DNA from: Hygrocybe punicea
Lineage: Eukaryota; Basidiomycota; Agaricomycetes; Agaricales; Hygrophoraceae
Reading direction: 5' to 3'
Assembly: GCA_963556145.1 (NCBI GenBank)
Contig: OY744464.1
Location: 5,022,001-5,086,000 of the forward strand
DNA: 64,000 nucleotides
Each line of letters opens with the position of its first letter. Position 1 is the first letter of the stretch. The notes beneath the pieces are model-generated. The model was not told the origin of the DNA. It searched no databases and saw only the letters and a program-made list of their open reading frames with translations. Made by a program: the position numbers and the translations under genes. Shown in pieces: positions 12,172 through 22,059 of this stretch.

Positions 12172-12633
12172 CTTCCAGTCATACACCTTTGATCCTCTCG
12201 TAAACATCATCTCATCACAGACGCAACTTGTTCTTGGCGGTAAGACCGTGTTTCGTCTGCTGAAAATTTTGTCACATAATTAAAAATCTCGCCTTGTCGA
12301 TGCAGGCGAACAATTGCTTTGGACCGAATAATCTTCTCCAGAGAACCTCGATTCGATCGTCTGGCCTCGCGCCGCCAGCTCCGCTGAGGTTTTCTGGACG
12401 GGGCGACGCCCCCCAGTGGTCGCGTGCGTAACATTGCTAGCGCGCTTCCGCGGTTGCACGACTTACGGTACCGGATGGTGCGCCGGGACATCAAGGCTAT
12501 CTCGTTGCAGCCGTATTGGTGTGTGTTGAGGCCTGGAACTTGTGATGTTGGCGCTTGGAGTGAAACTCCGACTGGACATGCGTTTAATAAGACGTCTATG
12601 GGTCTAACTTTTTTTTCTACAGACTTGAATTGA
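12172..12633 (+). pseudogene. GH20 hexosaminidase, C-terminal part
   Basis: This continues the GH20 gene that stops at CDPFKTW near 10876. It reads QSYTFDPLVNIISSQTQLVL, then an intron with a GTAAGA donor and GCAG acceptor (about 12240-12306), then GEQLLWTE, SSPENLDSIVWPRAASSAEV and LPRLHDLRYRMVRRDIKAIS, ending at the usual GH20 tail with WCVLRPGTCD. A stop or frame change after LLWTE confirms decay. The block order and orientation match the upstream part, which shows that the roughly 1.3 kb in between was inserted into a once continuous gene. Confidence 0.78.
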
Positions 12634-13895
12634 CTTAGAAGTGCCTTGGATAGTGAAGGCACCTGGCTCCGCAAAAGCGTGTAAGGAGACTCTTCGACAT
12701 CCATAGTCTCATTATCACGTTTCCTCTTTCCGCGGATATTGGAATCGGCATCCTTGGCTTGAGGATGGCCGCTATAGACGGCTGTCTGGTTGAGAAGCAC
12801 GACATAGGTTGCCCAAACTTCAAGGCGGACTGTCTCTTCGCGATCACCAAAGCGGGAGATGAGGACAGGTGACACTTCCTTGTATATCGACACAAGAAGT
12901 TCTGGGCGCGTGCTCACAATGGCCGCCAGCAATTTGGTGGCTGACCGGCGTATTTTGTAAGAAGTGTCTTCGTCGTCAGAGTACCTGATCCAAGACCATG
13001 TTTCAGAGGCAAAATGTAATTGAGATATATATTACACTCACCCATCGAGCCCTGCGTCGTCGTCGTCATCATCGCCTTCGGCGTCAGCCATGTCTTCGTC
13101 TTCGTCTCCCTCATCACCAGCATAATTCTGTTGTTACGATGGTCAACAGGAATGAAAACATCGATTGTCGTGCCAAGAACTTACCGGATCATGTTTAATG
13201 AACTGATTCCCAACCAGCACGATTGAGTTGAGGAAGAGAGTGATCTCGGCAGGGCACCGAAGTACGAGTGCTTCCAGAGCCTGCCATATCTTCACGTCAG
13301 TACGATGACTTGCCTTGATGAACACAAATTTGCCTGAAGTCCACTCTCTCGGAGCTCGTCATCTTTTTGAACTGCTTTCAAAATCCCCGGAACGATATCT
13401 CCCAGTACAGGCGCAATTTGCAACGCTGAATGTCTCGCCACAGCCGCCACGAGCTGCGAAGTTGTGCGTTGCTTTTCTACACTTGCCGAAGTGGTAAGAA
13501 AGGGGTACACAAAGGATTTCAGAAGTCCCCCAAATAGCTCGGGTTGAGATGTTGGGATGAACTGCGCGAGGGTGATGATGGCGCGTTTTCGAACAACCGG
13601 ACGTTGGTGGGCCAACAAAGGAGCTAGAACGGTTAGTGGTTGTGGGTTTAAAGTGGTGCTGGATAGGTTGGAGGGGAATCGGCTGATTAGGATGGACAGA
13701 ATAGAGAGGGTTTCAATCAGTGTTTCAGGTGGGGTATCTGGCTGTAATGGTGTTATATTAGTTGAGGACTGCCGAACGTGGTGGAAACAATACATACATT
13801 GGATACTTGTGCAAGAAGTTTGGGTGTTAACTTGGCGCACGCCGTCGCAGCAATCTTCCCATCTGGCGGTAGCTCGGCAGTGATGGTCTTCAACG
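12605..13895 (-). pseudogene. Middle fragment of CAND1/TIP120 (cullin-associated HEAT-repeat protein)
   Basis: CAND1 binds unneddylated cullins and exchanges SCF substrate receptors. The minus strand reads TAELPPDGKIAATACAKLTP, TPPETLIETLSILSILISRF, LAHQRPVVRKRAIITLAQFI, ALEALVLRCPAEITLFLNSI, the acidic loop GDEGDEDEDMADAEGDDDDD, YSDDEDTSYKIRRSATKLLA and VSPVLISRFGDREETVRLEV, ending after SLSKALLSQFKS. These are typical N-terminal HEAT repeats. The visible introns keep good borders and the frame looks open. The N-terminal start and most of the large C-terminal part are missing, because the right end (13895) stops mid-repeat and the left end abuts the GH20 tail. It is therefore a truncated copy carrying its introns, which implies transfer as DNA and not as cDNA. 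Confidence 0.8.
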
Positions 13896-14287
13896 CTATG
13901 GTATGACTCAACTAAGGAAATTTGCTTTCGGCCGTGGCAAGCTGGAAGCGCTTCAAGCTCAAGCCCAAGCTCTAGATCTAGCTCAAGGCCTTGGCCTCAA
14001 GCTTCATCATGATGAAGCCAAGTTCACCGTTTCAACGTCGCGCAGGATAGAGCGTACTCTTTGGATTGCCGTGGATGATCGTCGAGGGGTCGGGTAGTGT
14101 CCGAAGAGGCACGAGCGAGTGAGTTTTGTGAGTTTGTTGTCAGTCGCACTATTACTGATTTAAAGTTAACTCCGATTTTTTCTTTCTTTTCCCCCATCAG
14201 ACTAAGACATTACTACCTTCGTCAGATCCGCGCTGTTTCTAGTAGTTTCTCGCCTACTCAGTATTCCAACCATTTCTATCTTGTCCT
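13896..14287. other. Spacer, no gene seen
   Basis: Bases 13915-14000 contain a degenerate run of GCTCAAGC/AAGCTCAAG repeats (Leu-Glu-Ala-Gln if translated). The remainder up to the small gene at 14288 shows no convincing coding signal. A T-rich tract near 14175 could belong to the promoter of that gene. Confidence 0.4.
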
Positions 14288-14666
14288 ATGTCATTCAACC
14301 GCGCTCAACATATCCAGATGAACGCCTGCACCCTGAATGACTTCAGAGGTGATCAATTTAATATCAGTAAGTCCGAGTCCCATTACCCCGGAATGAAACC
14401 ATACTGACGGATTCATAGCGATCGGCCGGCTACCAGACGACCAGTCCGAGGCGGGGCAAGAGAAACAGTGGCGAAAGGCGGCGGAAAGGCGCGAAGCGCA
14501 TTTGAAACGGGAAATCTACCGTTTGAAACGGGAAATTAAGCTGTATGTTCTCATGTCCGTTTCTCTAAACGGATAGTTGACCCTCCCTGACAGTGTCTTA
14601 TTTTTTTTCTATTCTCTCTTCATCCTGCTCTTGCTTCTTATTTCAAGGTTGTGGAAGATGTTTTGA
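14288..14666 (+). CDS. Small tail-anchored membrane protein, hypothetical
   Basis: Three short exons join in frame. From the ATG at 14288 they read MSFNRAQHIQMNACTLNDFR, then after an intron with a GTAAGTCC donor (14366-14418) a strongly charged helix including RKAAERREAHLKREIYRLKR. A second intron (GTATGT...GACAG, about 14541-14594) leads to a hydrophobic run, LVLFFFYSLFILLLLLIS, and the tail RLWKMF. A charged cytosolic helix followed by one C-terminal membrane span is the layout of a tail-anchored protein. Without the second splice the frame ends at 14576 and lacks the membrane segment, so the two forms would differ in location. No family recognised. Confidence 0.45.
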
Positions 14667-14755
14667 GGTACAATAAATGATCCCTTGGCTTAATTTCTGC
14701 ATGTCAACTCACTTCAGCATTTGCTGAAGTTACTGTGAGTACAATGTATTTTAAT

Positions 14756-16581
14756 TCACCAGCAAGGAAGTAACTGATCCAAAGGGATGGGCCAACATTT
14801 AAATTGACCAGGCGTCATTGGCCTAAACGCTGCCGCATTTAGATTAAAACTAAATCTGCACTCCCCGTCCCCTGTGCCCATTCCGGCTCCCCATTCCGGC
14901 TCCCCTGCTCTCCGGTTGCCACCTGTTCTGTCTCGCCACCCCCTCCCCAGCACTAGCACAGACGGCCACTCATACTCTCCCCGCGCAATCCGCCTCCTCT
15001 CTGCCCACCCACCCTTCCCCTCCATCATCTCCCCCTCTGCTCTTTGCGCCTCACTATACCCATATCCCTGCCGCCACAACGAACCTGGCTCCCCACGGAT
15101 CCCCGTTCCTTCGCCTGCATCTGCGTCTACGCCATCCCCAAATGGCAATCGCCGTACACAAACCGCGAACAGCACGACGCCACACGCCCAAGCGTCCGTT
15201 GCACGTGCATCGTATCCGCGGCCAGCCGTGACGAGCTCTGGAGTGGTGTAGGCCTCGCTGCCACAGCGGGTGCGTAGGCGAGGCGCACGGGGATCCACGA
15301 AACGCGCCAGTCCAAAATTGCCTAGCTGCGTCAATATGCGTGAGGATGGGGGCAGCGGGTCTAGGGGGGCAACGAGGAGGATATCTGCGTGTGCAGAGAA
15401 AAAATATTAAGAGGGTGAATGTGATGGTGGAAACAAGATATGCTCACTTTCAAGCTTGATGTCGCGGTGCACGAGCCCGACGCTGTGCATCCATGCAACG
15501 GCACTACAGAGCTCGCACCACATACGCTGGAGCGTGCTCTCGCTCAGGGCACCGCACGCACCATCGTTGTTGACGAGAGTGAGGAGGTCTCCACCAACGA
15601 GGTGGGGGAGCACGAGGACGTGGTGGGTCGACGTCGAGAACGCACCAAGGAGTGCCGGATGTGCGATGTGCTGCAGCGCTGTCAGCCATTAGTAATCCCA
15701 TTGGATATAACACGAGTATTAAAAAATTCAAAGAAAAAAGGTGCGCACCCGGAGGACCTCCACCTCCCTGACGAACCCGACGCACGTGCGGTCGCTGTTG
15801 CGGTCACGATCTTGCTCGCGTGCCCTAGGCATTGTCTTGACCGCGACAAGCCGTGAGCCCACCCCTACATCCACCCTGCGAAGATCCGAACCGGATTCGG
15901 CGGACTTGGTGATGCCAAGTCCCCGGAGGGCCTCCACGACTGGAGTCGTGCCAGCAATGTGAGCACCTTTTGGATATGCCCCTACGCGCGTCGTCGGCGA
16001 GCCAGACACTGCTGAACGCGCCCTGGCCAAGAGTACGCACGAGTATGAGAGTGATGTGGGGCGGGCCGACTGCCGGGGGTGTGAGAGGAAAGAATAGATC
16101 CGGGGACGAGAGCAGAGTCCGGGTTCTCTGGATAATATACAGGGTCTATGGGTGGTGGAGGTGGTAGGGAGGCGGAGGTGGAAGTGGAAGACGGAGAAGA
16201 CGAAAGAGAGGGGACCAGGGACGGTGGGCAGGGGGGGGACTCTGCGTCAAACGAGATAGGGGACGAGATGAGGAGGTGTTCAGTGTCAAGGTCGAGGAAG
16301 TCACGTTTATGTTGATGGAGATCGGTGGGGACGTCGATGGCGAGATCGGTGAGGTAGCGCGAGGGGAAAAGGCGAGAGAGAGCTGGGAGACGTGTTGGGA
16401 TTGTGAGAGACGCAGGATCTTGGTGGGTGGGTACAGAGTCGAGGGAGGAGGATTTGTAGTGATGATGATTGGGTGGGGGCGCTGGCGAAGGGGGGCGGGT
16501 ACTAAAGGGGCTTCCAAAAAATGCAGACGTCTTGCTTGAGGGCGTGCTCGGGATGCTGGAGGAGGGCCGAGCGATATGCAC
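14756..16581 (-). pseudogene. Serine/threonine protein kinase, probably inactive
   Basis: Kinase subdomains lie in order on the minus strand. A Ser/Pro-rich N-terminus contains RYLTDLAIDVPTDLHQHKRD. It is followed by the glycine loop LGQGAFSSVWLA (16040), VAVKTMPRA (lysine, 15830), VLVLPHLVGGDLLTLV (hinge), the catalytic loop GLVHRDIKLE (15470) and, after a GTGAGC...GCAG intron, LGNFGLARFVDPRAP and GSEAYTTPELVTAG. The Mg-binding DFG motif reads NFG, the N-terminal region changes frame just before the glycine loop, and the C-lobe ends early after ARGEYEWP. The layout resembles fungal CAMK-like kinases. An intron (GTAGGG...GCAG) can explain the shift between the glycine loop and VAVK, but not the one upstream. 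I call it a decaying gene; a catalytically dead but expressed protein is the alternative. Confidence 0.6.
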
Positions 16582-17429
16582 GGTGAGGGGATAGAGGGGA
16601 GAGACAATACGGAGATGTCAGAGAAGGTGGAGGAGACAGACGGGGAGGTACCGAGGAGGGACAGGGCCCGGGAGAGTTGAGGGAGGGCGCTAGGGAGGAC
16701 GGTGAGCGGGGGTGACATCCTCGACGACAGGCCTGTTGAGGGTGCTGTGCTCGGTTAGTGGTAGTCGTCATAATGGTGATAGTGGTGGTGGTAGAGGAGG
16801 GAAGTGGCAAGGACGGAACGAACGAAAAAATGTTAAGTCCCATGACATCATAGGCATACAGTGCGGTTCTCGTATTTATTCTCGTATTGGATACATCTTG
16901 TCTTAGTTACACAAAAAAAGAGTTTTTGTGAGTACGAGTCTACAAGAACATAAGTCTCTATTTTTGGTTAGTTTATTCATTTTTAATCGTTGTCTTTTCT
17001 CTCGAAACGATTTTATTATTTGCAACCCAATTTAAAAGGACTTATCATATCTAAATCTTTTTAAAACTTGCGACTTTTCACTGGGATTTGTCGTCTACCG
17101 ATGTAATAATAGATATTTATTTGCCAGAAATGAATTCACATTAAAATAATTCCAGTCCATGGTAACCCCATCCATGCACTGCCAGGAATGCTGGCACTAT
17201 GATAAGGACATACTAAGGCCATATCATTATGCCAGTAAATGATAAAATGTTGCCATTCCGCCACTGAAATGGTAATACCAGATATTTATTTACCAGCACG
17301 ATATTACATGAGCTAAGCCTAAAATAATTCTGCGCCAAGGTAAGAAGAGGTAATATTAGATCAGTGGCTGGGCGGCTGATTAGCAATTGTCAACTCCGCC
17401 ATGCCTTACCGGGGTCTCCACGTTTTCCT
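16582..17429. other. Spacer with a diverged direct repeat
   Basis: The GC-rich start belongs to the 5' side of the kinase relic and contains short CACCACCAT-type repeats near 16770. From 16900 the base composition turns AT-rich. Two related segments of about 55-60 bp lie at 17111-17165 and 17280-17343: both read AGATATTTATTT(G/A)CCAG, then a variable part, then AAAATAATTC and a GGTAA end. No gene is visible. Confidence 0.45.
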
Positions 17430-17711
17430 GATGGGGTACTCACCTTCGCGGGGACGCCGGATGGGGTCTGAAATTGGTGGCAAAGGGTGCTAGAGGGCTG
17501 GGATGGATGATGGGGGGTGGGGAAGGTTGTATGGAGTGGGGGGTGGCAATGCATGGTGGGGAAAGGGCCTGGAAGTGAGGCGGATGAGTGAAATGGAAAG
17601 GGGATGGATGGGGGAGGGCTCCCGGCCCCGAAAAAGCGGCAGGAAGGGGTAAGTACATGGGGAACAAGCAGGAGGGGGATGGGTACTCACCTGTACCATT
17701 AGGGGCCCCCC
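17430..17711 (-). repeat. Distal part of a minus-oriented copy of repeat family X
   Basis: Read on the minus strand this matches the plus-strand copy at 20530-20810. It begins with GGGGGCCCCTAATGG-like sequence, continues with GCAGGTGAGTACCC-type and pyrimidine-rich CCC(A/T)CC tracts and ends with GAAGGTGAGTACCC at about 17432-17447. It is separated from the rest of the same copy (19682-20105) by the LTR element at 17716-19677. No protein product is supported. Confidence 0.65.
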
Positions 17712-17715
17712 GCGG

Positions 17716-17873
17716 TGGAGAGGTACCGAGGTACCTCTCTGGGGGCTCACGCAGGACTCGAGAGACGGATGACTGGATGGGATAGGAATGGGTCTCTCTA
17801 CTACATCGGGAAGGCTACTGACTAGGTCAACCGTGGGAACCCAGTCACGTGACTGCCAGGTCCCACTACTCCA
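17716..17873 (+). repeat. 5' LTR (158 bp) of a TRIM-like element
   Basis: This 158-bp direct repeat starts TGGAGAGGTACC and ends CCCACTACTCCA, giving TG...CA termini. The second copy at 19520-19677 is also 158 bp, with three substitutions by eye (about 2%). The four bases GCGG precede this copy (17712-17715) and follow the second (19678-19681), as expected for a target-site duplication of an LTR element. The repeat contains its own small inverted repeat GAGGTACCGAGGTACCTC. Confidence 0.85.
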
Positions 17874-19519
17874 AGTGCCCCTTTTCCTCATGGCGACGCC
17901 CTCGTCGCCAACTGCTACAGAAAAGAACACAAAACAAACAAAACTGACCAAAAAACTCTCAAGCCACAACTCCCAGTCCCTCAGAATGCCTCGAATCAAG
18001 GCCGGGGCCTTATATCGTGAAGCGGGAAGTCGTCCTCGCGCAGGGGGCGGTAGATGACCAGACTATACAAGACTCTCCTCAAACTCAATACTCTTCGAAT
18101 GCCTCCCTCGCAAGGGTTCGGGCTCACAACACAAGGCCAAAGATCCCTCGAATCGTCCTAGCAAGTACTTAGTGCAGTGTGAAGGTTCAGGTGGTCCAAA
18201 ATATAACTGTATTGGCGGAGATCGGGTAAACGGGTGCATGAACATAGTGTAGTGACGGCTTGTAGGTAGACTTTAATTGACATCCAGTGTGGGGGGAACA
18301 GGGGACAAGGCTATAATAAAAGCTATAATACTGACGGGGCATAGGGTTGTACTTAACAAGGCATAGTATCCCGACGCGAAGGGGGTTGGCGTATCACGCG
18401 AAGGGATCGCGGCGGTTTGTTCGGGTCAGCGTGGGGTACATTACGCTGTTGGGTTCCCTGGCGGGGTGGTATGCGACTGAACGAGGGCGTGTGGGGGGCT
18501 GGGGCGACTCGTTTGGGTTCCTACGGGTCCCGGGCGGCACCAGGGTCGAGAACGATGCCACAGGGAGCTGAACGAGGGTTCGCGGGGCCAGGTATGGTGT
18601 GAGGATCCGGCCGGGGGGTGGTGATGTGGCGGAACGCAGTGGGGGTCTGGGAACGGCGGGCACAGTCCACTCGCGGTATTGGAGGAAGGTGGGGTGCTCC
18701 GGAATGGTGAACGGGTGGGCCGCGAGTGTCGTGAGTCGACCTGGGGCCGGCTACGTTGGCAGAACAGAGCCGCGCGATGGTGACGTGGCACGGGGCTGGG
18801 GTGTCTGGAGGTGATGGCGGTGGTTTGTTTGGTGCAACGAAGGGGAACGGGGGGTCCTGGCCAGCAGAACGAGTGTGCGGGGAGTCGAATGGGTCCGTGT
18901 AGGGTTGGGGTACGCGAAAAAATGTGGGTCGACGGCGGTGACATGGCAGGATGCGGGCACTTAACTGGACGGCGACGGGGGTTCGTTTGGGCAGAACCGG
19001 AACGCTGGGTCGTCGACCGTGGGTGCGGGGGTTTGGGTCAATGCGGGTGGGGCCTGGTTACACGAAAAAACGGGAGGTCGAGAGTGATGACGTGGCACGA
19101 CGCGGGATGGCCATTGGGTGTCAAGAAATGGGCATTGACGGTGCTTCCGACGTGACACGGGGTAAGGTGGGGTCGTAAAACGTCGAATGAAGTCAGTGGG
19201 GGTCGTCCCGGACCTGAGAATGGTGCACAACGGGGAGCGAACGAGGTGACGTGGCCTGGGGCTTTTGGGTGCTCAAAAAGGGTCGAGTCCGTGTCTCTGG
19301 GTTGACGATGGTCGACACGGGGCCCTGGTGGACTGAGCGAGAGTGCCGGGGGGTAACGCAATTGATGTATGGCCGTGAATAAAGGGAAAATCCACGGTTG
19401 CACAGCGGTGGGTGGTGAGGCCGAAAAGAGTCGTCTCGCGAGAAAATCGTAAGGAGTGGGAACCCGAGAGAAAAAAAAGAAAGAGAGGCATGGGTCGAAG
19501 AACACTCTCATCACCACGA

Positions 19520-19677
19520 TGGAGAGGTACCGAGGTACCTCTCCGGGGGCTCACGCAGGACTCGAGAGACGCATGACTGGATGGGATAGGAATGGGTCTC
19601 TCTACTACATTGGGAAGGCTACTGACTAGGTCAACCGTGGGAACCCAGTCACGTGACTGCCAGGTCCCACTACTCCA
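19520..19677 (+). repeat. 3' LTR (158 bp) of the TRIM-like element
   Basis: Same length and termini as the copy at 17716. Differences seen are C for T in CCTCT(C/T)GGGGG, C for G in AGAGACG(C/G)ATG and T for C in CTACAT(T/C)GGG. GCGG follows at 19678-19681. Confidence 0.85.
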
Positions 19678-19681
19678 GCGG

Positions 19682-20105
19682 CCCTCCCAATATCCCACCT
19701 TCAATGAAGCAAGTGGGGATGTCATCTCAGATGGCCCCATCATCCATTCCATGGGTTTCGCCGTCCCAATCGGTCCCGTCATTGAGTTGCATGAGGGTGG
19801 CGACTAGGGCGGTTGCAACGGCGATATCTCAATGACACCGCCGCCATTAACCACACCATCGCCGGTGGCAACCCTCCATGTTGCCTTCGTCGTGTTCGTT
19901 GCTGTGCACCAAGCCCCCCACCACTGGTTTTGACGTTCAAGACTGTTGGTTGAAAAAGTCGGGCGCGCTCCTGCACGGCTTTGAGGACGTCCAGGGTGGT
20001 GGTCTCTGTGCCAATCGTCACCGTCGTCGTTGAGGGGGTGGGTAGTGGGAGCGTGGCAGGAGGCGAGTTGGGAGGCAGGCATGTGGTAGTAGGTAAGTGA
20101 ACAGT
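19682..20105 (-). repeat. Repeat family X, left arm of a head-to-head inverted repeat
   Basis: The reverse complement of this segment aligns along its length with 20130-20560. Shared landmarks are CTCAACGACGACGG/CTCAACAACAACAG, TTTTTCAACCAAC, GTTGCC(A)C(C)GGC and the stretch GATGACGGGACCGATTGGGAC, close to 20 bases identical. The arms meet near 20105-20130. The left arm is cut by the LTR element and continues at 17711 and below. ORFs in both arms share short peptides only because the DNA is repeated, so I treat it as non-coding. Confidence 0.75.
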
Positions 20106-20129
20106 CACATGCCTTTTAGGCTTTTACCA

Positions 20130-20830
20130 CCACCATCCCCCATTCCACTGCGCTCCCACTCCCCACCACCTCAACAACAACAGAAATGAGGACAACGAGG
20201 ACGACAGCGACAATTGGCACCAAGGCCGCCCCCCTGTATGCCCTCAAAACCAAGTAGGAGCGCCCCCACTGTTTTCAACCAACGGCCTCAAACTTCAAAA
20301 CTAGCCGCGACGGATCGGGCGCGCAGCAATGAATGCGATGGAGGCAACGTGGTGGGTTGCCCACGGCAGTGGCGTCGTCAACAAGGTATCATCGCTGGAA
20401 CTGCTGCCATCACCACCCTTGCGCAACTCGATGACGGGACCGATTGGGACGGCGAAACCCATGATGAGGCTGCTGGGGACATCAAAGATGATGTCCCCCA
20501 TGTTTTTATTAACGGTGGAATACAGGGAGGGCCATGGGGGGCCCAATGGCGCAGGTGAGTACCCACCCATTCCTGCTCTTTCCCCCATTTACTGACCCCT
20601 CCCTGCTCCTCGTTTGGGGCCGGGAACCCTCCCCCACTCCTCTCCTTACTCTGGTCACCACCCATCTCGTTTACTGGCCACTTCCCCACCACCCACTTCC
20701 ACCACCCCAGGCTGGCCATCCTCCCCTGCTCCCCACGTCCTTCCCGCCCCTCCAGCACCCTTACCCATCACCAGTGGACCCAATGTGACACCTCTGTGAA
20801 GGTGAGTACCCACCAGTTCAATGGTAGCAC
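20130..20830 (+). repeat. Repeat family X, right arm, plus orientation
   Basis: This copy runs from CCCACTCCCCACCACCTC through the GACGGGACCGATTGGGAC block (about 20432), TTTTTATTAACGGTGGAATA and two GGTGAGTACCCACC motifs (about 20555 and 20797), into CAGTTCAATGGTAGCACC. It is about as diverged from its left arm as from the copy at 22060-23400. A T-rich tail follows to about 20940. The end block TAGTGTGGGAAGGTTAGGTG at 21222-21241 matches the terminus of the TIR element to the right. Confidence 0.7.
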
Positions 20831-21247
20831 CCCATGTATCCTTATTTTTTGTTTCTTTTATTTCTCTTTTATTTGCTGTATTATCATGTATATTAGTCTA
20901 TCTATAGTAGTACAAGAATAAATATATTATATACAAAAAAATCAGCTTGAAAAGACAGGGGGAGAGTGAGTAAGTCGAGCTCGCTGTTGCTGACAGTGAG
21001 CTCGAGGGTCCCTGACAGCGGCGGAAAGATCTGGGATAGCAGCGGAAAGATCCCAAACCTGATCCCCGTTTTGGACAGATATCATTATCTAATCTACGAT
21101 ATACAACTTGTAGTAACAATGTTCCTGGTATTGCTGGGGATATTGCTGGAGTAGAGAAATAAGGCAATCAAGTCAAACTATACTAGATGGCAACAGCCGT
21201 CGCCTAGTATCATTTGACTTGTAGTGTGGGAAGGTTAGGTGGGGAAG

Positions 21248-21735
21248 TAACTAAGATATATGGCCTCGTACGTGACCAAAGCGTGACAATTGCATAAAAT
21301 CGAATCTACATCTCAGTTTCAACTTATTTAGCAATTCTGTGACCAAGGAAACATTTATATTATCTATATAAAGCAATCTGCGGTTTTATTTTTTGAGTAT
21401 TTGTCTGATTCAGGGAGGAGTTTCAGATTTTCAGATTTTCTCTCCTCTTGTGAACTTAGCGGCGCTTGAAATTCACCAAGATGCCCCTGCACTCCAAAAG
21501 GTATCTGGCGAATATTGAAAACCTAGGCCTTCATGCAAAGAAGACGAAATTATCACATGATGAAGAGAAAGAAAATGTACATCTGGACTAGTCTGTGTTA
21601 AAATTCAATGAGCTGACAGGGGTAGCTTGAGAAAGTAGGTCTATTGTAGTATCAAAACTTGAGTCTCCGCCTTGGCATACATGGCAGTCACACTAAGTCA
21701 CATCACGTGGGTTTCCTGGATTATGAACGAGGCCT
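21248..21735. other. Spacer between two repeat elements, with one small ORF
   Basis: Apart from the 36-codon ORF at 21481-21591, nothing recognisable is present. An AT-rich stretch with a TATCTATATAAAG box near 21359 lies upstream of that ORF. Confidence 0.35.
21481..21591 (+). CDS. Short ORF, possible N-terminal exon of a transposon protein
   Basis: The 36-codon frame MPLHSKRYLANIENLGLHAK... ends in an acidic KENVHLD segment before TAG. The Arg/Lys-rich opening with a YLANIEN motif resembles, from memory, the beginning of some basidiomycete transposon proteins. It lies between two repeat elements with no further exon found downstream, so it is probably a leftover. A TATA-like box sits about 120 bp upstream. 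Confidence 0.3.
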   Translation: MPLHSKRYLANIENLGLHAKKTKLSHDEEKENVHLD

Positions 21736-22059
21736 CACCTGACCTTCCCACACTACCAGCCTTATAAGGCTGGTTGAACACGTGTCTCAACCAGCCTTAT
21801 AAGGCTGAAAAGCGTTATTTCCCAACACCGGGCATAAACCCTGCCCCAATACTACCTTTTGTACTAAGTCATAGATAGCATTCTAAATACAGTAATACCT
21901 GTTCTGGCAACACTTCCGATGTCAGGAACAAGGGCGCTGATGGCCCGGAACTTTCCCGTCACTGTTGCCACGGCCCTGCCCATCACAACAGGGTCCCTTG
22001 CTCATCGTCGCCGACGATGAGCTCAACTAATTCCTCGTCCCGCCGTTTCTTTCCTGCAA

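Larger units (their letters stand above)
17716..19681 (+). mobile_element. Non-autonomous LTR retroelement (TRIM-like), about 1.96 kb
   Basis: Two 158-bp LTRs flank about 1.65 kb with no gag or pol similarity. A purine tract (GAGAGAAAAAAAAGAAAGAG, about 19466-19485) lies some 35 bp upstream of the 3' LTR and may serve as primer for plus-strand synthesis. I cannot assign a primer-binding site next to the 5' LTR. The interior from about 18420 to 19270 is G-rich and built from degenerate units with a period of about 155 bp. The unit marker GTGA(C/T)(G/A)TGGCA recurs near 18618, 18780, 18938 and 19088. The element splits a minus-oriented copy of repeat family X, and the uninterrupted relative at 20500-20545 shows what the empty site looked like. 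Confidence 0.75.

Noticed and set aside
18347..19230. Many overlapping ORFs of 60-170 codons on both strands
   Set aside because: They lie in a G-rich degenerate tandem repeat with few stop codons by composition. Their translations are low complexity and match no known fold.
20214..20758. ORFs of 114-126 codons in repeat X
   Set aside because: Related copies in X do not keep the frame, which argues against selection for a protein.
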